Positions 1 to 4,309 of a stretch of DNA of 11,396 bases are shown here, one piece after another. The stretch is taken from positions 1 to 11,396 of the forward strand of contig NZ_LATL02000285.1 in the NCBI RefSeq assembly GCF_000972705.2, given 5' to 3'. The notes beneath the pieces were generated by a model. It was not told the DNA's origin. It made no database searches and saw nothing but the letters and a program-made list of their open reading frames with translations. A program made the translations under genes and the position numbers. Every line of letters begins with the position of its first letter. Positions within the stretch are counted from its first letter, which is position 1. Source of the DNA: Limnoraphis robusta CS-951 (GTDB lineage Bacteria; Cyanobacteriota; Cyanobacteriia; Cyanobacteriales; Microcoleaceae).

Positions 1-564
1 CCCAAGTAATATAATTCTATCTCTATCTTGAGGAACACCATACTCTAAAGCATTTATCAATCTTTCTGTCAGTACATATCCAGCTTGAACAAGCTTTTGT
101 TTAAGAAATTCAAAAAACATCTTATGTTTTTGAGTTTTATAAAGTCCCTTGACATTTTCAAACAAGAAAAAATCCGGTTTTTGTTGTATGATTAATTCAA
201 TATAGGTATCGGATAATCTGCCATTTTCTCCATTTTGACCTCTATTTTTTCCACCTACGGAAAAGTCGGGACAAGGTGGCCCCCCGATAAATCCTATTAG
301 TTCTGATTGTTTTCGAGCATCTTGAACTAATTCCCAAAGACGTAATGCTTTTTCTCCTTCGGTGAGTTGAACAATATCGGCATTTTCTCCACTATTGTAG
401 CCATATTCTGGCTCGGGAAGTTGAAGGCATTTTCTAGAATAACGGTAAGCTTTTATGAAAGTTGGATTAATATCACTAACATACGCTATTTTAAAGCCGC
501 TTTTTTCAAATCCTAAATCTAAAAATCCTGCTCCTGAGAAAAATGAAAATATACAAATATTCAT
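1..564 (-). CDS. DNA (cytosine-5-)-methyltransferase, N-terminal part (cut by window edge)
   Basis: This enzyme should transfer a methyl group from S-adenosylmethionine to C5 of cytosine in a specific DNA site. The 188 visible residues, translated from the minus strand, hold the family motifs in order: motif I FSGAGFLDLGF (residues 9-19, AdoMet binding), motif IV GGPPCPDFS (94-102) with the catalytic Cys98, motif VI ENVKG (136-140) and motif VIII QDRDRIILLG (179-188). The rest, including the target-recognition region and motifs IX-X, lies beyond base 1. The start is ATG at 564-562; an in-frame TAA two codons upstream (573-571) rules out a longer N-terminus. No strong Shine-Dalgarno is seen. 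Motif IV reads PCP rather than the common PCQ. No endonuclease or Vsr gene is visible, so it could be an orphan or half of a restriction-modification pair lying to the left. The family call is secure; the target site is unknown. Confidence 0.93.
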   Translation of the reverse strand, partial: MNICIFSFFSGAGFLDLGFEKSGFKIAYVSDINPTFIKAYRYSRKCLQLPEPEYGYNSGENADIVQLTEGEKALRLWELVQDARKQSELIGFIGGPPCPDFSVGGKNRGQNGENGRLSDTYIELIIQQKPDFFLFENVKGLYKTQKHKMFFEFLKQKLVQAGYVLTERLINALEYGVPQDRDRIILLG

Positions 565-595
565 AAAGTTTTAAGAAAATATTGTTCAGCACTTC

Positions 596-625
596 AACAT
601 ATCAGGTAGGGATTGATGCTGTCAA
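596..625 (-). promoter_or_regulatory. Probable promoter of the cytosine methyltransferase gene
   Basis: Read on the minus strand there is a perfect -35 TTGACA (625-620), an 18-base spacer and a -10 TATGTT (601-596, four of six consensus bases). Transcription would start near 589, giving a leader of about 25 bases before the ATG at 564. This suggests the methyltransferase can be transcribed independently of the sulfotransferase upstream. The match is by eye. Confidence 0.5.
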
Positions 626-720
626 GATAAGTTCACCATAAAACAAGTTTAGATGATTAATTCCTGACTGAATATAAATGTAGAGTTTTTGGCTAAATTT
701 TCTTTATTGAGGATGAATCA

Positions 721-737
721 AGTCAAGTGACTTGACT
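721..737. repeat. Perfect inverted repeat just after the sulfotransferase stop, possible terminator
   Basis: AGTCAAGT-G-ACTTGACT is a perfect 8+1+8 inverted repeat. It begins about ten bases beyond the sulfotransferase stop codon (749-747, minus strand), where a terminator would be expected. In RNA it can form a seven-pair stem with a three-base loop. It has no T-run on either side, so intrinsic termination is uncertain; it could instead be an operator or an mRNA-stabilising hairpin. Confidence 0.45.
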
Positions 738-746
738 CAACCCAAT

Positions 747-1601
747 CTATTTTGAAGTTTTAAAATGAATGACTTTCGCTGCACTATGGGTTGTATCTTT
801 CCAAAAGGAGAGCTGACTAAATCGCTCAAATAAATCAGGAGGTAGTATACTTCTACGGGCTTTAAATTCTACCCGAGAGCGAACAGTATGTAATCCTTCT
901 GTTCTCAACCTACGATCAAATTCTGGTTCTTCGTACTCGATGCTTTCGAGATCGTGATCAAAGGGTTCTTCTCCTAGAAACTGATAAATTAATGATAGGG
1001 TTTCCTCTGGAGATATCGCTAAAAACTCATAGTCTACTAATAGTAAACGCTCCGCTTGTTCGCTGTAAAATGCTTCTTTGAGAGCATTATAAGCAAATCC
1101 AACTAAACGGTTTCCTTGGCTTAACGCTTCTGTGCGACTGTATACGGTTGAAATTTCAGCTCGATTTCTAAACATTCTAGAAATTTCAAACGCATTCCGC
1201 CGAACTAATCGCTCCAAAGAATCCATTACCCAAGCGACATTACGCACACAACAAATGACTTTTGCTTCAGGAAACAATTGACAAATTAGCGGTAACTTGC
1301 TGCACCAAAGTCTATTTGTATCAAAAACAACTTTTTTTTCAGCAAGTTGCTGTTGATAATAGGCAGAAAAAATACTCAGGATCAAATCACGCCTCTGATC
1401 TTGAGAAAGGAACACGGAGAATTCGTTCTCCTCGCTCATCGCATCAAGCATTCGGTTGACTAAACCCCCGACAGGCGATGTCATTCCTGCATGAAAACGA
1501 GGATTTTGCCTCAGTATAGCTGCCAGCACCGTTGAGCCAGCACGAGGTAAACCCGAAATAAAGTGAATGGGGCTAGATAGAGACACAGTGTATGTATTCA
1601 C
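747..1601 (-). CDS. Sulfotransferase family protein (PAPS-dependent type)
   Basis: This is a predicted cytoplasmic enzyme that moves a sulfuryl group from 3'-phosphoadenosine-5'-phosphosulfate (PAPS) to a hydroxyl or amine acceptor that cannot be named. Of 284 residues, the N-terminal GLPRAGSTVL (17-26) is the P-loop-like 5'-phosphosulfate-binding motif. VICCVRNVAWVMDSLERLVRR (from residue 115) is the 3'-phosphate-binding region, with Arg120 and Ser128 in the expected places. LLLVDYEFLAISPEETLSLI (from 187) is a typical later family segment. The length suits a single-domain bacterial Sulfotransfer_3-like protein, and no signal peptide is seen. The start must be a non-ATG codon: GTG at 1601-1599 is the first possible, because TAA lies two codons upstream, and the first in-frame ATG is codon 40, beyond the P-loop. 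GTG codon 6 is an alternative, since the GAGGTGA-like sequence overlaps the first GTG. It runs opposite to the polysaccharide operon. Confidence 0.88.
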   Translation of the reverse strand: MNTYTVSLSSPIHFISGLPRAGSTVLAAILRQNPRFHAGMTSPVGGLVNRMLDAMSEENEFSVFLSQDQRRDLILSIFSAYYQQQLAEKKVVFDTNRLWCSKLPLICQLFPEAKVICCVRNVAWVMDSLERLVRRNAFEISRMFRNRAEISTVYSRTEALSQGNRLVGFAYNALKEAFYSEQAERLLLVDYEFLAISPEETLSLIYQFLGEEPFDHDLESIEYEEPEFDRRLRTEGLHTVRSRVEFKARRSILPPDLFERFSQLSFWKDTTHSAAKVIHFKTSK

Positions 1602-1628
1602 CTCTTATAAGCTCTCAAACTGCACATC

Positions 1629-1646
1629 AGTATTTGAACAAATACT
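1629..1646. repeat. Perfect inverted repeat in the sulfotransferase leader
   Basis: AGTATTTG-AA-CAAATACT has eight-base arms around a two-base centre, 28 bases upstream of the GTG start. The nearly continuous symmetry with a TTTGNNCAAA core fits a dimeric helix-turn-helix regulator site better than an RNA hairpin with a two-base loop. No regulator gene is nearby. Confidence 0.45.
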
Positions 1647-1674
1647 TCCTAGTGCTTTTGCCCATGATATCAAA

Positions 1675-1694
1675 TTTGAGGATTCACCCTCAAA
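1675..1694. repeat. Seven-pair hairpin in the sulfotransferase leader
   Basis: TTTGAGG and CCTCAAA are perfect complements separated by the six bases ATTCAC. On the minus strand this would fold near the 5' end of the leader if transcription starts from the -10 at 1711-1706. It partly overlaps the ten-base palindrome TCAAATTTGA (1670-1679), so DNA-level recognition is also possible. Confidence 0.4.
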
Positions 1695-1705
1695 AGCACA
1701 ATTGG

Positions 1706-1711
1706 ATTATA
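1706..1711 (-). promoter_or_regulatory. Possible -10 element for the sulfotransferase gene
   Basis: On the minus strand this is a perfect TATAAT. The position 17 bases further upstream (1734-1729) reads GAAAGC, which is a poor -35, and there is no TG for an extended -10. A promoter here would give a leader of about 98 bases containing both nearby inverted repeats. In AT-rich DNA a lone TATAAT is weak evidence. Confidence 0.28.
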
Positions 1712-1784
1712 AGACTAATGATACTTCTGCTTTCTCTTATATCTACCATAATTTATCAAAAAATCAACATTTCTTCATCCTGTT

Positions 1785-1800
1785 AAGCTTGATCAAGCTT
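1785..1800. repeat. Perfect 16-base palindrome
   Basis: AAGCTTGATCAAGCTT equals its own reverse complement with no central gap; the symmetry breaks on both sides at the next base. It lies about 185 bases upstream of the sulfotransferase start. A gapless palindrome of this length suggests a binding site for a symmetric protein rather than a hairpin, since it has no loop. It is not a known site that I can name. Confidence 0.5.
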
Positions 1801-1857
1801 TGAGCATGACTTGGATAACTTGACGAAATCTTTCAACTTGGAGAGCTAGCCCTGAAA

Positions 1858-1896
1858 ATCTATCTCTGAAGTCGTTTCTCAAAATAACAGATAGAT
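1858..1896. repeat. Inverted repeat with 23-base centre
   Basis: ATCTATCT (1858-1865) and AGATAGAT (1889-1896) are exact complements, separated by 23 bases. The arms are AT-rich and each contains a repeated four-base unit, so chance is a real possibility. There is no T-run after the right arm. Confidence 0.3.
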
Positions 1897-1997
1897 CATC
1901 CGGTTTATAAACAGAGTTAAAATTAGCAATTTACAGGGACATTCATTCACCTTATTGAGCTTTTTTTACAGTTAATAAAAATAGTTCATCACCGCAT

Positions 1998-2029
1998 CTC
2001 TATTCAAATCTAACTTGAGATAGAGTTTT
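1998..2029 (+). terminator. Hairpin plus short T-run upstream of the fibrillin-domain gene
   Basis: CTCTATTCAA (1998-2007) pairs with TTGA-G-ATAGAG (2015-2025), giving ten pairs with one bulged G and a seven-base loop, followed by TTTT (2026-2029). The shape is that of a weak intrinsic terminator on the plus strand. No plus-strand gene lies upstream to be terminated, so it may shield the fibrillin-domain gene from read-through or act as an operator. The stem is AT-rich and the T-run short. Confidence 0.3.
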
Positions 2030-2056
2030 GACTCCCCCCAATATGCTAAATTTTAT
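2028..2056 (+). promoter_or_regulatory. Possible promoter of the fibrillin-domain gene
   Basis: TTGACT (2028-2033, five of six) is followed after 17 bases by TTTTAT (2051-2056, four of six). The start would fall near 2063, leaving a leader of about 45 bases. The better-looking TATAGT at 2062-2067 has no -35 at the right distance, so the exact promoter is unsure. Confidence 0.27.
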
Positions 2057-2106
2057 GGTAATATAGTTTGAGGAGCAACAATAAACAGAAAAAAGAAGTT
2101 TTCTAA

Positions 2107-2694
2107 ATGATGAAAAAAGCTAGATTATTAGAGCTAATTGCAGGGAAAAATCGGGGAATATTAGCTAGTGATTTAGAGCGTCAGGCGATATTATCGGCGA
2201 TTGCCCAACTCGAAGATTATAATCCTCATCCTAAGCCACTAGAAGTACCTGAACTGTTGGAGGGGAACTGGCAACTGGTCTACACTAGCAGTAGAGAATT
2301 GCTCGGAATTGATCGGTTTCCCTTTTACAACTTAGGTAAAACTTACCAATGTATTCGGGTGAAAACAGGTAAAATTTACAATATTGCTGAAGTCATTGGT
2401 ATCCCTTATTTAGAAGGTTTAGTCAGTGTCGTTGCTGGATTTGAAGCGGTATCTGATCGACGAGTAGAAGTCAAATTTAACCGTTTTGTTATCGGTTTAC
2501 AACGATTTATAGGTTATCAATCTCTCCATCCGTTTATTAATGCTGTAGAGTCGGGTAGAAAGTTTTTGGCGATCGACTTCAACATTGAACCCGGTAATCA
2601 ACAAGGATGGTTAGATACTACCTATTTGGATGATCAGATGAGAATTGGACGAGGAAATGAGGGAAGCGTGTTTGTGCTGATCAAGGTTCCTTAG
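2107..2694 (+). CDS. PAP/fibrillin-domain protein (plastid-lipid-associated protein family)
   Basis: This 195-residue protein belongs to the PAP/fibrillin family. Plant members coat plastoglobules and thylakoid-associated lipid; cyanobacterial members are thought to act at thylakoid lipid under light or oxidative stress, though the exact role here is inferred. The helical N-terminus (KARLLELIAGKNRG, residues 4-17) leads into the lipocalin-like signature GNWQLVYTSSRELLG (53-67). The characteristic C-terminal strand YLDDQMRIGRGNEGSVFVLI lies at 173-192. The length is normal for a compact cyanobacterial member, and there is no signal peptide or membrane helix. The start is the first of two adjacent ATG codons (2107 and 2110); GAAG at 2095-2098 is a weak ribosome-binding site that fits either. 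It stands alone between long spacers and is probably monocistronic, with no functional tie to the glycan genes. A five-pair hairpin (CTTAG/CTAAG, 2690-2704) overlaps the stop but has no T-run. Confidence 0.9.
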   Translation: MMKKARLLELIAGKNRGILASDLERQAILSAIAQLEDYNPHPKPLEVPELLEGNWQLVYTSSRELLGIDRFPFYNLGKTYQCIRVKTGKIYNIAEVIGIPYLEGLVSVVAGFEAVSDRRVEVKFNRFVIGLQRFIGYQSLHPFINAVESGRKFLAIDFNIEPGNQQGWLDTTYLDDQMRIGRGNEGSVFVLIKVP

Positions 2695-2714
2695 TCTTGC
2701 TAAGTGCGATAGGT

Positions 2715-2722
2715 GCGATCGC
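2715..2722. repeat. HIP1 octamer GCGATCGC
   Basis: GCGATCGC is the highly iterated palindrome typical of many cyanobacterial genomes. It occurs here 20 bases past the fibrillin-domain stop codon. It supports the cyanobacterial assignment rather than a specific local function. Confidence 0.9.
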
Positions 2723-2854
2723 TATGATCATTCTCAGCTCATCAAAAAAGAGTCGGGCAGTTTGAAGTTCAAAATTGATTTTGTTGGTTTTCTTTAGAGT
2801 ATAATTTTTTACCAGCAGCAAAATCGCTTATACTGTTTTCAATTGCAATTTTTG

Positions 2855-2863
2855 TGTTATAAT
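2855..2863 (+). promoter_or_regulatory. Extended -10 promoter, likely for the polysaccharide operon
   Basis: TGTTATAAT is a perfect TG-N-TATAAT extended -10. The -35 region is poor (GTTTTC at 2835-2840 with 17-base spacing), as is common for extended -10 promoters. Transcription would begin near 2870, giving a leader of about 305 bases before the GT4 start codon. It is the best promoter-like sequence found in the spacer. Confidence 0.45.
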
Positions 2864-2969
2864 CCTCATGCTTGCAGTCGTGAAAAACTCAAGACAACTA
2901 ACTCTATAGACAAGATAAAAAGCCAATGTATACAAAATTCTGTCAGAGGTATCTACATCGGTTCAAAAG

Positions 2970-2984
2970 TCCTGACCATCAGGA
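2970..2984 (+). repeat. Perfect small hairpin in the operon leader
   Basis: TCCTGA-CCA-TCAGGA is a six-pair stem with a three-base loop, about 100 bases downstream of the predicted transcription start and 190 bases before the GT4 gene. No T-run follows, so it is not an intrinsic terminator. It could be a regulator site, an RNA-processing site or chance. Confidence 0.35.
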
Positions 2985-3174
2985 TATTTGAAGAACTAAA
3001 GATAGATGTCTATAGAATAAATAGGATGAAGATTGAGTCCTAAAAAAGATAGGGAAACATTCATTGAAATGAGCGGAGTTTACCCGACAAAATTTTGGAT
3101 TGTGGCAGATCGTTTTTATGAATTTCAACGATGTCAACTGTTAAAAATAATTTGATATGGGAAAAGGTGTATAG

Positions 3175-4296
3175 ATGAAAATAGCTCTAGTTCATGACTA
3201 CCTAACTCAGAAGGGAGGAGCAGAGCGTGTTTTTGAGTTGCTTTGCCGCGCTTTCCCCAATGCTGATATCTTTACTTCACTGTATGAACCCCAAGAAACA
3301 ATCAATCTAGGAAATAGACTGGTATACACGACTGCGCTGCAAAATATTCCAGGAGCTGCTAAAAATTTTCGACTCTTAGCTCCCTTTTATTACCGAGCTT
3401 TTCGTGCTTTAAACTTACAACAATATGACTTAATTCTTAGTAGCAGCACCAGCTTTGCTAAAGCGGTGAGAAAACGAGCTGGAGCCAAGCATATTTGTTT
3501 TTGTCATAACGTCACTCGTTTCCTGTGGGATACGGAAACCTATCTAGATAAGTATCAAAAATATCGGGCATTTTATCCGTTCTTGGAACAAGTATTTCGG
3601 GCGATGAGAAAAGCCGATCACAAGTATGCTCAGGAGCCAGATGTTTATATTGCAAATTCCACAGAGGTAGCAAATCGGATTGAGAAAATCTATAATCAAA
3701 ATGCGATTGTCGTCAATTATCCAATTGAGACCAGTAAGTTTTTCTTTTCGAGTTCTAAAGAAGATTATTATTTGGTAGCATCTCGTTTCTTAGGATACAA
3801 ACGGATTGATATTACCATTAAAGCCTTCAACAGACTCGGATTGCCTTTAAAAATTATTGGCAGTGGGCCTGAAGAAGAAGCATTAAAATCCCTAGCCAAA
3901 GAAAATATTCAATTTTTAGGTTTTGTCAGTGATGAACAGCGTCAGCATTTAATGGCAAATGCTCAGGCTGTAGTTGTTTCTGCCTTAGAAGATTATGGTT
4001 TAGTTCCTATAGAAGCCAATGCCTGTGGTACGCCTGTTATCGCCTATGGTGCAGGGGGTGTATTAGATACTCAAATTCCAGGATTTACCGGATTATTTTT
4101 TGAGGAACAAACATCAGAGTCCCTCCACAAAACCCTACTGAAATTTCCAGAAATTCAATGGGAGTATGCCAAAATTAGAGAGCATGCAATCAAAAACTTT
4201 TCAGAGGTTGCATTTTTTAATAAACTTGAGCCGATCTTTGAAAAGATTTGTGGGCAGAGGATAATTACACAAGTCAGTCAATCCAAAGTTGCTTAG
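3175..4296 (+). CDS. GT4-type glycosyltransferase (GT-B fold), first gene of the glycan operon
   Basis: This enzyme should transfer a sugar from a nucleotide-sugar donor, with retention of configuration, to a growing lipid-linked glycan on the cytoplasmic face of the membrane. Its 373 residues match the usual GT4 length. The N-terminal acceptor domain begins MKIALVHDYLTQKGGAERV, whose glycine-rich turn GGAERV is at 14-19. CHNVTRFLWD (110-119) is a conserved loop in WbaZ-like mannosyltransferases. The C-terminal donor domain has the phosphate-contacting ASRFLGYKRID (202-212) and the family E-x7-E motif EDYGLVPIE (272-280). No membrane helix is present. The ATG at 3175 follows AAAGG (3163-3167) with seven-base spacing. 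Its stop lies 13 bases before the Wzz/Wzc gene. The sugar is not predictable; a mannosyl or similar donor is only a guess from the resemblance to WbaZ. Confidence 0.9.
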   Translation: MKIALVHDYLTQKGGAERVFELLCRAFPNADIFTSLYEPQETINLGNRLVYTTALQNIPGAAKNFRLLAPFYYRAFRALNLQQYDLILSSSTSFAKAVRKRAGAKHICFCHNVTRFLWDTETYLDKYQKYRAFYPFLEQVFRAMRKADHKYAQEPDVYIANSTEVANRIEKIYNQNAIVVNYPIETSKFFFSSSKEDYYLVASRFLGYKRIDITIKAFNRLGLPLKIIGSGPEEEALKSLAKENIQFLGFVSDEQRQHLMANAQAVVVSALEDYGLVPIEANACGTPVIAYGAGGVLDTQIPGFTGLFFEEQTSESLHKTLLKFPEIQWEYAKIREHAIKNFSEVAFFNKLEPIFEKICGQRIITQVSQSKVA

Positions 4297-4307
4297 GTGG
4301 TCGGAGG
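4295..4307 (+). promoter_or_regulatory. Ribosome-binding sequence that decides the Wzz/Wzc start
   Basis: AGGTGG (4295-4300) and GGAGG (4303-4307) lie directly before ATG 4310, at nine-base and two-base spacing. They support that ATG over the in-frame TTG at 4289, which would overlap the GT4 stop and has no comparable upstream sequence. Confidence 0.55.
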
Positions 4308-4309
4308 TT

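Larger units (their letters stand above)
1602..2106. other. Divergent 505-base spacer, no gene seen, rich in inverted repeats
   Basis: This spacer separates the minus-strand sulfotransferase from the plus-strand fibrillin-domain gene and must hold both their promoters. I found no ORF with protein-like features or a good start. Short open frames on the plus strand (up to 78 codons) lack ribosome-binding sites and overlap the start of the sulfotransferase gene. The spacer carries inverted repeats at 1629-1646, 1675-1694, 1785-1800, 1858-1896 and 1998-2025. A 33-codon minus-strand open stretch (1706-1608) in frame with the sulfotransferase is closed by TAA at both ends and has no ATG. Confidence 0.6.
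2695..3174. other. 480-base spacer: probable promoter and long leader of the polysaccharide operon
   Basis: No convincing gene is seen. The spacer contains a HIP1 octamer, an extended -10 promoter (2855-2863), a perfect small hairpin (2970-2984), a weaker ATAGA-TG-TCTAT repeat (3004-3015), and two short open frames. One of these (3033-3155, TTG start after GGATGAAGA, 40 residues; or ATG at 3069, 28 residues) has fairly protein-like composition including KFWIVADRFYEFQRC. It ends 19 bases before the GT4 start and could be a leader peptide, a gene remnant or chance. The other (2843-3043, TTG start, 66 residues) begins inside the promoter and looks spurious. Confidence 0.55.

Noticed and set aside
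1262..1459. Plus-strand open frame of 65 codons
   Set aside because: It lies wholly inside the sulfotransferase gene on the other strand, starts with TTG and has no recognisable features.
1608..1706. Minus-strand open stretch of 33 codons in frame with the sulfotransferase, with protein-like composition
   Set aside because: It is bounded by TAA at both ends and has no ATG; it cannot extend the sulfotransferase and is too short to call a gene remnant.
1567..1803. Two overlapping plus-strand frames (78 and 64 codons)
   Set aside because: Both overlap the start of the sulfotransferase gene or its leader, lack a ribosome-binding site and have low-complexity, AT-driven composition.
2690..2704. 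Terminator hairpin at the end of the fibrillin-domain gene
   Set aside because: The stem has five pairs (CTTAG/CTAAG), includes the stop codon and is not followed by a T-run.
2843..3043. Plus-strand open frame of 66 codons with TTG start
   Set aside because: It begins inside the predicted promoter, so most transcripts would lack its start, and the sequence shows no motif.
4289..4309. Longer Wzz/Wzc reading frame starting at TTG 4289
   Set aside because: It would overlap the end of the GT4 gene and has no Shine-Dalgarno, whereas ATG 4310 follows AGGTGG and GGAGG and gives a normal N-terminus.
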